Part shown: in pieces, positions 43,201 to 45,094 of the stretch | Layout: the number at the start of each line of letters is the position of its first letter | Position numbering within the stretch: the stretch's first letter is position 1 | Source: Pegoplata infirma | Taxonomy: Eukaryota > Arthropoda > Insecta > Diptera > Anthomyiidae | Direction of reading: 5' to 3' | DNA: 64,000 bases | Assembly (NCBI GenBank): GCA_963921195.1 | Contig: OY992540.1 | Span: 73,025,337-73,089,336, forward strand | The notes under the pieces: model-generated | Seen by the model: only the letters and a program-made list of their open reading frames with translations | Databases searched by the model: none | Told to the model about the DNA's origin: nothing | Program-made: the position numbers and the translations under genes

Positions 43201-44901
43201 ATAAAAATTTATTTTCATTTACAGTTCTGGAGTCCGTTGAAAAAATACAGTGCAAAAATTTTCCATTCCATGAAACTAGATCTTGTCACTGTCCCAGCTT
43301 AACGAGTTGCTCTAAAACAACACGTGTCTGTGGCCGCTCGGCAACTAATCGTTGTTTCAATTTTTGGTCAGAATGTGATATGAGATGGTCACAATGTAAT
43401 GGACAAGGTAGGATATTGAAGACTACATCTACGTAATATGAATTGTAATTAAATTTGTTTATTTATTATCTAGAATTATCGCTTACTCTGCCGCAAAGAT
43501 GTCAAGGTTTGCGCCTGGGCGATTCTGATGTATGCAAATGTCCAGAGTTACGTGGTTGTAACCGAAGACTACAAGTTTGTGGTCGTAAGGGTCAGCAATG
43601 TAAACTCTTTAGAAATGATTGTGATTTTAGAAATTCTACGTGTTTAGAAGAAAGTAAGTAACACAAACAAAAGTAACTTATAAAACTTTGAAACGTTGTA
43701 GGTTTATTATAGCTCGAGGTATTTTTTTTACTAATTAAAACTATGATATTCTCAAAATTTTCTATAAAATTACTTTCTGTTTTAAATTTTAATATGTTTG
43801 TCATTTTTGCAAGACTTAGCCGACACGTTTTTCGGAATTTGTAAGATTTCATTGTCAAGACTATATAGCAAACAAGACTATGACAAGGCTATTTAGCAAA
43901 TAATTTAAATTTAATTATGTTTACCATTTTTGCAAGACTTAGCCGACACGGTTTTCGGAATTTGTAAGATTTCATTGTCAAGACTATTTAGCAAATATAA
44001 AAAACCTATGCTACAAGTAGCATAAGGTGTTTAAAGGACAAAAAACTAATGTTCAAACATAAATATTTAAAGGAACTCAACTCTACCCTTATTGAGAATT
44101 ATAACAGGAAAATTATATAGTATCTTTGCTTTTTCAGGACTGTCAAAAAAATAGTTTGATCCGGATGACAAATTCCGAAACACAGGTCGGCTAAGTTTTG
44201 CAAAAATGACCAACAGAAAAATTATTACCTCGAGCAAGAAAAAACCTACTAAAAATATTATATTTTATTTTTTATTTTAAAGGTTGAATACAATTTTTTT
44301 AATTTTTTAATAAAATGTTTTTAATTTTTTAATAAAAATTTATCAAAAGTTTCTCTTTAAAAAACATAAATTTTACTTCTTTTTATAGATTTTCAACGTA
44401 CAACTTTAGGCAATTGTTGTCAATTTAAACCGGACGAAGTTAAAAATTGCACATCATCTTTAGCAACAGCTGTTTGTGGTATGATTAATCGAAATTGTCG
44501 TCTATTTTCATCAAGATGTGAATTGAATGCTGTAAATTTGACGTCCGCAACAAGTATAACTTGATTTTTTTCCGCAATAAATTTTTTTTAATTAGAAGAT
44601 ATTTATTATATTATTTCAGAATGGCGTTTAGTCAGTCGTCAGAACTGCCAGTGTATACGTGCCGGCCGTACTGCCAGATGTGCTCAACGCCCTACTTGCA
44701 GACTTGCCAGATCTCCTAAAGTTTGTGCTCGTCAAGGAAACAATGTCATGTCGTTCAATTCTCCATGTCATTTGACCCAACATAACTTTAGAAGATGTAC
44801 TAGTAAGTTGATATTAGTGTTGTTAATTAATTTAGATTTTTTTAATAAATTTATAATTTTTATACCTTTTTTTAGATTTTAGGGCAGTTCGTGCTTTATA
44901 A
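7063..44901 (+). CDS. multi-exon secreted Kazal-like cysteine-rich repeat protein (5' incomplete)
   Basis: Twenty-one exons can be joined in frame with AG acceptors and GT donors to give about 1,300 residues and a TAA stop. Exons run 7063-7254, 7339-7524, 7602-7787, 12923-13105, 13169-13354, 13587-13772, 13828-14202, 22272-22454, 23204-23389, 23454-23636, 30513-30695, 30756-30938, 34552-34737, 34794-34979, 35529-35711, 42962-43162, 43225-43407, 43474-43653, 44389-44553, 44620-44802 and 44876-44901. All splice in phase 1. Each repeat has eight cysteines: QC, CxCP, xC, I/VC, CxLxxxxC, ELExxxC, then GxG. NxS/T sites are frequent. The I/VC...NECELExxxC core resembles Kazal domains, which are serine protease inhibitors or follistatin-like modules, so an extracellular role is inferred. 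Neither the signal peptide nor the promoter was found. Introns are loaded with mobile elements, up to 8 kb. I cannot name the orthologue. Confidence 0.85.
7339..7524 (+). CDS. Kazal-like domain exon 2
   Basis: It lies 84 bp after exon 1, with acceptor 'gttatttag' and donor GTATGT. The domain contains CTCPKSLQC, LCVQVGANNCRLY and ECDLEAARCRG with all eight cysteines. Short spacing to exons 1 and 3 suggests this is how the array looked before mobile elements expanded other introns. Confidence 0.88.
7602..7787 (+). CDS. Kazal-like domain exon 3
   Basis: It is flanked by acceptor 'aactttaag' and donor GTAAAT. The motifs are CQCPRILSC, NICVRNEENRCQLVRNEC and DLEQQRCEGSG, with eight cysteines. The following intron is 5.1 kb and begins almost at once with the palindromic satellite. 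Confidence 0.88.
7806..9000. repeat. dispersed satellite of two alternating palindromes
   Basis: A degenerate array with a period of roughly 40-45 bp alternates TCTCAGATTCTGAGA with TTTTTCTATAGAAAAA, each its own reverse complement. Conservation improves toward the right end (8780-9000), where near-perfect units sit. Related arrays occur at 11525-11770, 12828-12890, 47995-49612, 59520-59956 and 61040-61130, all in or around the cysteine-rich gene cluster. Confidence 0.9.
9003..9990. repeat. dispersed repeat, copy A (direct copy at 11809)
   Basis: From 'ctaaaaaaattatttcattaac' on, this block matches 11809-12480 over most of its length, with shared words such as TTGTAGTTTATTTAAAAAG and 'aacacctacaaa'. 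Both copies directly follow the palindromic satellite, so satellite and repeat probably moved or duplicated together. Confidence 0.75.
9379..9449 (+). repeat. degenerate tRNA-like sequence
   Basis: TGGCACGATAGGTAGAG resembles an A-box, and GGAACCGATTCCCC lies where a B-box would be. It is too diverged for a functional tRNA. It sits inside dispersed repeat copy A but not at the same place in copy B, suggesting a separate insertion or loss. Confidence 0.4.
10371..11100. repeat. MITE-like element with CCCAGCAAAATT-type ends
   Basis: The left end reads 'cccaggaaaatttttcagaaccgattctg' and the right end 'cggttctttgcaacagaaaattttgctggg', an imperfect inverted repeat of about 30 bp. The body repeats GGTTCT/AGAACC words ('tctagaacaggttct', 'agaacaggttctaggg'). 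No protein is encoded. Confidence 0.5.
11380..11770. repeat. CCCGGGA-rich hAT fragment plus satellite
   Basis: Positions 11380-11460 carry repeated CCCGGGAAAT / ATTTCCCGGG words like those in the hAT element at 16519-17221, but without recognisable ends. From 11525 to 11770 the TCTCAGATTCTGAGA satellite follows, including an imperfect hairpin around 'atgacttagaatctgagctaagtcat' at about 11669-11694. Confidence 0.6.
11809..12840. repeat. dispersed repeat copy B with DINE-like tail
   Basis: This matches 9003-9990 in direct orientation at first. The later part, with 'acagacggacgaacggacata' at about 12650 and 'gtggtttagggtataaaaag' near 12820, is a minus-strand DINE/mini-me-like piece with its GTCY core. 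A short satellite stretch separates it from the next exon at 12923. Confidence 0.65.
12923..13105 (+). CDS. Kazal-like domain exon 4
   Basis: Acceptor 'ttattttcag', donor GTAAAA. Motifs are CACPALETC, NICVQTRVGCRLKRNEC and ELEQSRCQGEG, with eight cysteines. The leader VLTAALPIQC is hydrophobic but is joined in phase to the previous exon. Confidence 0.88.
13169..13354 (+). CDS. Kazal-like domain exon 5
   Basis: It follows exon 4 after a 63-bp intron, with acceptor 'cgttttctag' and donor GTAAGA. It carries CACPRLQTC, NICIRTLQGCMLMRDEC and ELEQAKCEGRRG with eight cysteines. The minimal intron is typical of flies and supports both splice sites. Confidence 0.88.
13587..13772 (+). CDS. Kazal-like domain exon 6
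   Basis: Acceptor 'ttatttttag', donor GTAAGT. Motifs are CSCPNMGTC, NICAVTSQTQCKLLQNQC and ELEKARCLGDG. The frame is open upstream through the acceptor to an ATG at 13547, which would give a hydrophobic leader (see findings). The spliced reading in phase 1 is still the simplest model. Confidence 0.87.
13828..14202 (+). CDS. double Kazal-like domain exon 7 (intron loss)
   Basis: This is the only intact exon with two domains: CFCPRLTNC...ELEQAICEGR and then CFCPNLRTC...EFEQAKCEGH. The junction EGRDLRIVDDIHC lies exactly where other exons have an intron, after the CxG end of the first domain. The first domain has a three- or four-residue insertion, NNFNNTC. Length is 375 bp, phase 1-1, with acceptor 'gtttttag' and donor GTAAGT. 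Confidence 0.88.
14263..15196. mobile_element. foldback MITE with TA target duplication
   Basis: Long inverted arms begin TGGGGCGAAATGCGTCAACGG and end in the complement ...CCGTTGACGCGTTTTGCCCCA, with arms of roughly 400 bp meeting near 14735. It is flanked by TA on both sides, as for Tc1/mariner-type elements. No transposase is encoded. It sits in the 8-kb intron between exons 7 and 8. Confidence 0.75.
15500..16200. repeat. dispersed repeat related to 35880-36650
   Basis: Strings such as 'gacacgatgcagtcc' (15556) tie the left part to DINE-like elements. The right part shares words like 'ttcgagatatc / tttttaagatatcgctgtttgaaattt' and 'aatttgagctaggtccgatcattttaaccc' with 35900-36330, 31200-31270 and 18420-18540. 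No gene is seen. Confidence 0.5.
16424..16490 (-). repeat. tRNA-like sequence
   Basis: On the minus strand it reads TGGCCTGGTGGTTGTGTC (A-box-like), 'ttgtgctttagactccgg' and CTTGGTTCAAATCTC (B-box-like). It resembles the block at 17417-17490, and the two flank the hAT element at 16519-17221. No good acceptor stem is present, so it is treated as tRNA-derived. Confidence 0.55.
16519..17221. mobile_element. non-autonomous hAT element, TSD GATATTAT
   Basis: The ends are TAGTGTTTGGG and CCCAAACACTA (right end with one extra C), flanked by perfect 8-bp copies of GATATTAT at 16511-16518 and 17222-17229. The 8-bp duplication and YARNG-type terminus are hAT hallmarks. The subterminal regions are crowded with CCCGGGAATTCCCGGG palindromes. 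It is 703 bp, has no transposase, and is AT-rich in the middle. Confidence 0.85.
17417..17490 (-). repeat. tRNA-like sequence
   Basis: The minus strand reads TGGCCTGGTGGTATAGTG, then 'ttgtgcttaaaatgcc', then CGTTGGTTCGTTTCCCC. It is a diverged relative of 16424-16490, in the same orientation, about 1 kb away. Confidence 0.55.
17818..18397. mobile_element. foldback MITE with TTA target duplication
   Basis: The arms begin CAAGGGAAGTATCTCAACCC and end in the complement, with shared 'gtctcggcttatcggcc' deeper inside. The element is flanked by TTA at 17815-17817 and 18398-18400, which fits PIF/Harbinger-type 3-bp duplications. Its interior ('tttctttcgaagaaactatatgatg') is related to 55620-55740. 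No transposase is encoded. Confidence 0.65.
18791..18876 (-). repeat. tRNA-like sequence
   Basis: The minus strand has ATAGCCTAGTGGTTAGAGC (A-box-like) and ACAGGTTCGAAGCTC (B-box-like) about 45 bp apart. The anticodon arm and acceptor are not convincing. It is followed on the right by the low-complexity 'gtaaaattac' block. Confidence 0.55.
18890..19330. repeat. low-complexity MITE-like block (GTAAAATTAC words)
   Basis: The block consists of many reiterated, partly palindromic words (GTAAAATTAC, 'ttttgtaattttac', 'ctagtaaaattac') and ends in 'ttttttctgagtata'. It resembles the interiors of the ACACTCAAAA-ended elements. No coding content is seen here or in 19331-20135, apart from repeat pieces containing 'gacgggcgccacg'. 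Confidence 0.5.
20136..22051. mobile_element. ACACTCAAAA-ended element interrupted by a hAT element
   Basis: The left end is ACACTCAAAAAAATAAAACT and the right end its complement, both running into CTGTAAAG / CTTTACAG. The body is made of 'ttaactaaaaa / ttagttaa' words. The right terminus is separated from the body by the nested hAT insertion at 20712-22025. The same ends occur at 40319-41210. Confidence 0.7.
20712..22025. mobile_element. non-autonomous hAT element, TSD CTTTACAG
   Basis: It begins CAGGGTTGGCAACC and ends GGTAGCCAACCCTG, with perfect 8-bp duplications CTTTACAG at 20704-20711 and 22026-22033. The subterminal regions repeat 'ggtaacggta' / 'taccgttacc'. It is 1,314 bp, and internal frames show no hAT transposase. 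It split an older ACACTCAAAA-ended element, so its insertion is the younger event. Confidence 0.88.
22272..22454 (+). CDS. Kazal-like domain exon 8
   Basis: The acceptor is 'tttttaaaag' (weak, purine-rich next to AG) and the donor GTAAAT. The motifs are CSCPNLLTC, KICVGTNRGCKLLTTQC and QLEEARCRGEG, with eight cysteines. It lies just right of the nested elements at 20136-22051, which end about 220 bp upstream of the acceptor. Confidence 0.85.
22545..23119. mobile_element. non-autonomous hAT element, TSD TACATAAG
   Basis: The ends are TAGGGATGAGATTTCCATGCA and its near complement ...CATGAAAATCTCATCCCTA, with perfect 8-bp duplications TACATAAG at 22537-22544 and 23120-23127. Inside, 'gcatattttgcatatttt' words repeat on both sides. 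It is 575 bp, has no coding region, and lies between exons 8 and 9. Confidence 0.88.
23204..23389 (+). CDS. Kazal-like domain exon 9
   Basis: Acceptor 'tttttatag', donor GTAATA. Motifs are CFCPNLETC, NICVKSPQNNCTLLRNDC and ELEKARCQGQG, with eight cysteines and NAT/NCT glycosylation-type sites. Confidence 0.88.
23454..23636 (+). CDS. Kazal-like domain exon 10
   Basis: A 64-bp intron separates it from exon 9. Acceptor 'tctattttag', donor GTAAGT. Motifs are CLCPNLFSC, NVCAKTTTGCKLLRNQC and ELEHDKCHGNG. About 50 bp after it comes the Tc3-like foldback. Confidence 0.88.
23691..25281. mobile_element. Tc3-like foldback, TA duplication, carrying a nested DINE
   Basis: The ends CACTCCGCATCATAACTATA and its complement are flanked by TA (23689-23690 and 25282-25283). 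The left arm encodes the start of a Tc3-type transposase HTH (MPNGKFLNEVEKG at 23989), broken by in-frame stops. The inverted stretch near 24180-24300 encodes its next part on the minus strand (EKKLSERHQRRIINAA). The right arm repeats the HTH region inverted and is split by the DINE at 24418-24948. No catalytic DDE region is seen, so the element is dead. Confidence 0.82.
24418..24948 (+). mobile_element. DINE-1/mini-me-like element (type A), full length
   Basis: It starts TATACCCTCCAACCACAGTA, has a GTCCGTCCGTCTGTCCGTCT core at about 24550, and ends with GGAGGGTATAAAAGATTCGG plus the hairpin 'ttcggcacagccgaa'. It is inserted in a T-run of the Tc3-like foldback's right arm. It matches what is known of Helentron-derived non-autonomous repeats in flies. 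Related copies are at 40060, 58256, 59957 and 62865-64000. Confidence 0.85.
25516..25679. mobile_element. short MITE with AGCCTTACCA-type ends
   Basis: It is bounded by GCCCTTACCACAAGAAAA and ...ATGGTAAGGCT. A second copy in the opposite orientation lies at 48114-48269 inside the palindromic satellite, sharing the 'aaaatagactttttattttc' and 'aaaatttgaaattt' segments. It is non-coding. Confidence 0.6.
25977..27076. mobile_element. Mutator-like foldback, 9-bp TSD GTTTTCTTT
   Basis: The arms start GGGGGGGTGAAATAAAGCC and end in the complement, with perfect 9-bp duplications at 25968-25976 and 27077-27085. Long arms and a 9-bp duplication suggest the Mutator superfamily. The arms contain several AAGGCCATATGGCCTT palindromes, then GTGGAAATATATTTCCAC. 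The centre has a second inverted pair (26434-26511 versus 26591-26665) with GCCGGCCTTCGGCCGG cores. The element is 1,100 bp and encodes nothing recognisable. Confidence 0.8.
27086..27430. repeat. T-rich low-complexity tract with TTTTCATCAA words
   Basis: The tract consists of long T-runs separated by CATAA, CATCAA or AATATT. The same TTTTTTTCATCAA texture lies left of 25968, so the foldback at 25977-27076 was inserted inside this tract. Confidence 0.6.
27571..29648. mobile_element. CCCAGCAAAAA-ended element with nested relative
   Basis: The left end is CCCAGCAAAAACTAGGTAATG and the right end ...ATTACTAGTAATGAAAAAATTGCTGGG (split here by an A-run). The body is built of 'agtaatgactg / attacttata' words. 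It is interrupted by the element at 28031-29587, so the outer element is only about 520 bp without it. Confidence 0.65.
28031..29587. mobile_element. CCCAGCAAAAA-ended element, copy 1
   Basis: It begins CCCAGCAAAAAATAAACG and ends TTTTTTTGCTGGG, with TA on both sides. Subterminal 'gtttcactaca' and 'tgtagtgaat' also pair. The same 1.56-kb sequence recurs at 46979-52132 with insertions. Interior frames such as 28683-28997 and 29000-29266 have no recognisable domain. In two places the text repeats 'gcgaatatctcaaaaac', so the interior is itself repetitive. Confidence 0.75.
29661..30154. mobile_element. MITE-like element with TACACACAAAAAATT ends
   Basis: TACACACAAAAAATT at the left and AAATTTTTTCTGTGTA at the right form short inverted ends. 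The body repeats 'caattaaatcgatcaa / ttgattgaaa' words. It is non-coding. A DINE-like fragment ('gacagatggacggatgtatat') follows at about 30190-30300. Confidence 0.45.
30513..30695 (+). CDS. Kazal-like domain exon 11
   Basis: Acceptor 'tcaattacag', donor GTAAGT. Motifs are CSCPNLKTC, NICARTDTGCHLIRNEC and ELEQLRCQGQ, with eight cysteines. It ends in A, not the usual G, so the split codon to exon 12 reads AAT. Confidence 0.88.
30756..30938 (+). CDS. Kazal-like domain exon 12
   Basis: It comes 60 bp after exon 11, with acceptor 'tatatatag' and donor GTAAGA. Motifs are CACPNWLNC, NVCVETLSGCRLLKSQC and DVEQLKCQGEG. The 3.6-kb intron after it holds the palindrome and the retrotransposon. Confidence 0.88.
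31318..31598. repeat. near-perfect 280-bp palindrome
   Basis: Arms of about 135 bp pair almost completely around a 9-base loop at 31454-31462. The innermost pairs are GTATCGACATCTA / TAGATGTCGATAC. The outer parts read TTTTTCTTGTAAATAAATAT and its complement. It would form one long hairpin as RNA or cruciform as DNA. No target duplication is evident. Confidence 0.85.
31907..33715 (+). CDS. CR1/Jockey-type non-LTR retrotransposon reverse transcriptase (5'-truncated)
   Basis: An intact 602-codon frame encodes the linker and reverse transcriptase of a non-LTR element. Visible motifs are SPGPDGIPALVLKQC (about residue 95), NYRPISICSTLSKVMES (about 150), YGFRKRRST, VVALDISKAFDRVWHDAL (about 225), SGVPQGSVLSPTLF (about 285) and the catalytic FADD (about 310). 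It is followed by a thumb/C-terminal part typical of CR1/Jockey-group ORF2. The endonuclease domain that should precede it is missing, so the start at 31907 is only the first ATG after a 5' truncation. The catalytic aspartates are present. It is much GC-richer than its surroundings, as expected for a recent insertion. It lies in an intron of the Kazal-like gene, same strand. Confidence 0.93.
   Translation: MINSYSLNIRPLLSFVKRVRDNARSSIPTLIKDDQVFTDPVDKANLFADLFARNSFLPEGDQPLPELERVSSTMPKIFFRARAVKRVLEDLNVNKSPGPDGIPALVLKQCSSALARPLANLFSFSLRKGTYPSCWKVANVQPIPKKGASSNPENYRPISICSTLSKVMESMVNHHLVDYLESNSLFSDRQYGFRKRRSTGDLMAFLSERWSRSIHQFGESKVVALDISKAFDRVWHDALISKLIAFGVSSDFSRFILSFLRDRSIRVVVDGVSSHRFRLNSGVPQGSVLSPTLFLIFINDLLSQTFNPIYSFADDSNICHSFSFDHRPSLVEVGRVRQIMNDTLNQDLLTISEWGLANRVDFNARKTQCCMLTHRRIVEPTLSSVSIGGIDIEESDSLDVLGMKIQCDVRWNKHVFQVSKEAFKCLGFLKRCKNYFTPTDLLNIYTTYIRPKMEYNSHIWAGASESILKLLDRVQRRASKLINDSRVSNSIDSLEHRRNVGCVTLFYRYYHGKCSAEISELIPRARVFVRNTRLSSRAHPFVVDCPVYRTTHYRENSFISRTIRMWNILPVEVFPVNYNLEKFKSNIHKHYSLYPPSHNLFS
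33716..33783 (+). mobile_element. 3' tail of the retrotransposon
   Basis: After the stop, about 50 bases including 'ggggacatcccctgagtgttgg' lead to an A-run at 33770-33783, the expected 3' end of a target-primed insertion. The next base pairs begin a DINE-like fragment, so the element may have inserted in one. Confidence 0.7.
33784..34180 (+). repeat. DINE-like fragment (type A)
   Basis: The segment 'atggacaaaatcataccaatg ... gaactaaaactacccc ... gtctcccgccgaaccc ... attgacacaaccgaatgtaatg' follows the order of the middle and tail of the DINE at 24418-24948. It lacks the head and GTCY core. Confidence 0.6.
34552..34737 (+). CDS. Kazal-like domain exon 13
   Basis: Acceptor 'aaaattatag', donor GTAAGT. 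Motifs are CACPELKTC, GICVKNSNQCTLMANTC and DLELAKCKGE, with eight cysteines. Confidence 0.88.
34794..34979 (+). CDS. Kazal-like domain exon 14 with an extra cysteine
   Basis: It follows exon 13 after 56 bp, with acceptor 'tctttacag' and donor GTAGGA. Motifs are CTCPNLKTC, NICVQRKGACKLMKNHC and ELEKAKCKGQG. A ninth cysteine occurs near the start (KWCPTDLVQC). Confidence 0.88.
35529..35711 (+). CDS. Kazal-like domain exon 15 with an extra cysteine
   Basis: Acceptor 'ttttattag', donor GTAAGT. Motifs are CACPRLINCCKKEIPFC, GCRLMKTDC and ELQMARCKGEG. The CC pair adds a ninth cysteine. Tryptophans in NEWRWC are unusual for the array. Confidence 0.87.
35880..36650. repeat. dispersed repeat with GGCGCC-containing inverted core
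   Basis: Around 36250-36310 'tttcgatcaaagttttt' and 'aaactttgatcgaaaggcgcc' form an inverted pair. Flanking text matches 15700-16000 and 18420-18540, and the 'gggcgccaagggttaattttg' part matches 19470-19500. It is non-coding. Confidence 0.5.
36655..36918. mobile_element. MITE-like element with TACACTCAAAA ends
   Basis: The left end TACACTCAAAATAATTCTG and right end TTTTTTTTTGGGTGTA bracket a body of 'attagtaa / ttactaat' words. The short ends resemble the ACACTCAAAA family. Confidence 0.5.
37579..39504 (-). mobile_element. piggyBac-family element with TTAA duplications
   Basis: TTAA at 37579-37582 and 39501-39504 flanks perfect 15-bp inverted ends CCCTCTAACCCGCAA / TTGCGGGTTAGAGGG. Subterminal copies of GTGCCTCAGGGCAC with GTTGC occur at 37727 and, inverted, at 39099-39124, with a related GTGCCTTAAGGCAC at 39470. 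A decayed piggyBac transposase lies inside on the minus strand. At 1.9 kb it is a complete insertion, coding-defective. Confidence 0.93.
37985..38980 (-). pseudogene. piggyBac transposase pseudogene (DDE core deleted)
   Basis: Minus-strand pieces in several frames follow the order of a piggyBac (DDE_Tnp_1_7) transposase. They are an acidic start FMDEENYP near 38950, TYWGNIAFATIKN...RFEAIKKYLSF near 38600-38690, ARLCVEEQMG and QHMPNKPHKWGIK near 38430-38490, then LMDGLMGRYHLRPKT with a C-terminal part at 37989-38250. The region between MPNKPHKWGIK...YNG and LMDGLMGRY, which should hold two catalytic aspartates, is missing. A C-run at 38265-38275 lies at the join. Frameshifts separate the other pieces. 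The protein is non-functional. Confidence 0.88.
39505..40283. other. no gene; DINE fragment at the right
   Basis: Positions 39505-40060 are AT-rich with a loose repeat of 'ctccaat / ctctaactgcttc' words. 40060-40283 carries DINE-A text ('aaagaactaaaccaaccactgaaaaaac', 'aagtcctgcagttggaccc'), whose continuation resumes after 41772, so the Mutator-like element below was inserted in it. Confidence 0.5.
40284..41762. mobile_element. Mutator-like palindromic element, related to 25977-27076
   Basis: GGTGACATGACATAATCCCC at the left is mirrored by the end of GGGACTATGTCCTGTCACC at the right. The flanks GAAAATTGT and GAAAATATC agree at six of nine positions, a likely decayed 9-bp duplication. The interior (41212-41400, 41520-41760) is an array of GGTCATAATCCCC / GGGGATTATGACC units. 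A 'cttagggattacaaactcc ... ggcttcgct' module at 41440-41510 is shared with the foldback at 25977-27076. The left arm is interrupted by the element at 40319-41210. Confidence 0.65.
40319..41210. mobile_element. ACACTCAAAA-ended element, nested
   Basis: The left end ACACTCAAAAAAAA...CTGTAAAGTTAGC and right end TTTTTTTGAGTGT bracket a body of 'ttagcaaaaa / ttgctaa' words. The middle (40470-40950) is more complex text with repeated 'ggaccccattggg'-like and 'gagatacgtgatta' strings and no recognisable protein. It is the same family as 20136-22051. Confidence 0.65.
41763..42750 (+). repeat. two successive DINE-A copies, second with a SINE insertion
   Basis: The tail of the first ends near 42015 (GAGGGTATGAAAAATTCGGC with hairpin 'ttcggcactgccgaa'). 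A second starts about 42040 ('cgaaatatcagtctagggccc', 'gtccgtctg'), is interrupted by the SINE at 42284-42522, and ends near 42735 with a GAGGGTATGAAATATTTGAC tail that leads directly to a splice-acceptor-like 'ttatttcag'. Confidence 0.7.
42284..42522 (-). mobile_element. tRNA-derived SINE
   Basis: On the minus strand the head at about 42518-42447 has AGGCTAGTTGGTAGCGTGG (A-box), the string CCTTTCAACG where an anticodon loop would fall, and GGGTTCGATTCCCACC (B-box, perfect T-stem). The acceptor halves do not pair. The head is followed by a tRNA-unrelated body of about 150 bp, then an A-run (T-run at 42288-42300 on +). That is the standard SINE plan. It splits a DINE-A copy, so it is younger than that copy. 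Confidence 0.75.
42551..42972 (+). repeat. 211-bp tandem duplication carrying a splice acceptor
   Basis: Positions 42551-42761 and 42762-42972 are almost identical over 211 bp. The unit spans DINE tail, intron end 'actttatttcag' and the first nine exon bases TTTGGTCCA. The right copy joins the true exon at 42962. The left copy ends at 42759 and then reads back into the next unit. Confidence 0.93.
42962..43162 (+). CDS. Kazal-like domain exon 16 (longer)
   Basis: Acceptor 'tttatttcag', donor GTAGTT. The motifs are CTCPKLGTC, QVCVRNTRGCKLLKNNC and ELERSLCSGEG, with an insertion (SSIADTQ) before the fifth cysteine, giving 201 bp. The acceptor and first nine bases are duplicated 211 bp upstream. 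Confidence 0.87.
43225..43407 (+). CDS. Kazal-like domain exon 17 with VCG motif
   Basis: It follows a 62-bp intron, with acceptor 'catttacag' and donor GTAGGA. Motifs are CHCPSLTSC, RVCGRSATNRCFNFWSEC and DMRWSQCNGQG. The VCG triplet and aromatic FW before EC are closer to a classical Kazal signature than the earlier repeats. Confidence 0.87.
43474..43653 (+). CDS. Kazal-like domain exon 18 with VCG motif
   Basis: Acceptor 'ttattatctag', donor GTAAGT. Motifs are CKCPELRGC, QVCGRKGQQCKLFRNDC and DFRNSTCLEE, with eight cysteines. The usual terminal GxG is lost. Confidence 0.87.
43690..44270. repeat. intronic repeat with tandem duplication, related to 59318-59447
   Basis: The block starts with 'ttattatagctcgaggtat...actaattaaaactatgatattctc', which recurs at 59318-59447. 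Within it a unit 'tttttgcaagacttagccgacacg...gtcaagactat' occurs twice, near 43805-43865 and 43925-43987. The complementary end 'cctcgagcaagaaaaaacc' is near 44227. It is non-coding. Confidence 0.7.
44389..44553 (+). CDS. diverged Kazal-like domain exon 19
   Basis: Acceptor 'tttttatag', donor GTATAA. It retains GNCCQFK, AVCGMINRNCRLFSSRC and an ELN remnant of ELE, but lacks the CxCP step and the last cysteine (six cysteines). It is still phase 1-1, so it belongs to the same transcript. Confidence 0.8.
44620..44802 (+). CDS. diverged Kazal-like domain exon 20
   Basis: Acceptor 'ttatttcag', donor GTAAGT. It has NCQCIRAG, a second CxxxxxC pair, then VCARQGNNVMSFNSPCHLTQ and a final RRC. Here the sixth array-type cysteine is replaced by F, giving the C-x6-7-Y/F-x3-C spacing of a classical Kazal domain. 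This is the best single argument for the family assignment. Confidence 0.83.
44876..44901 (+). CDS. terminal exon 21
   Basis: After acceptor 'ctttttttag' the frame reads NFRAVRAL and stops at TAA (44899-44901). A short basic tail after the last domain is seen. Two copies of a 27-bp unit containing ATCTCGGGATAGATATGT follow in the 3' UTR. Confidence 0.8.
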
Positions 44902-44961
44902 TGCCGTAATATCTCGGGATAGATATGTTCCATATCTCGGGATAGATATGTCCAACGGAGC

Positions 44962-44967
44962 AATAAA
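44962..44967 (+). terminator. polyadenylation signal AATAAA
   Basis: It lies 61 bp after the stop codon of the Kazal-like gene in an A/T-rich setting. Further AATAAA-like words at 44975-45002 could serve as well. Confidence 0.65.
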
Positions 44968-45094
44968 AACTTTAAATAAAAAATTATAAATAATAAATAA
45001 ATGAATTTAATAAATAAGTATTAGTAGTATTTGAAAAAATAAAACAAACAGTATTAAAAATAGTAAAATTTTTATTTTTATTGAAAGTTTCGAT

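Noticed and set aside
44620..44802. Reading exon 20 as a thrombospondin or EGF-type module because of its many cysteines
   Set aside because: Cysteine spacing does not fit EGF or TSP1, while the final VC...F...PC...C segment fits a Kazal core.
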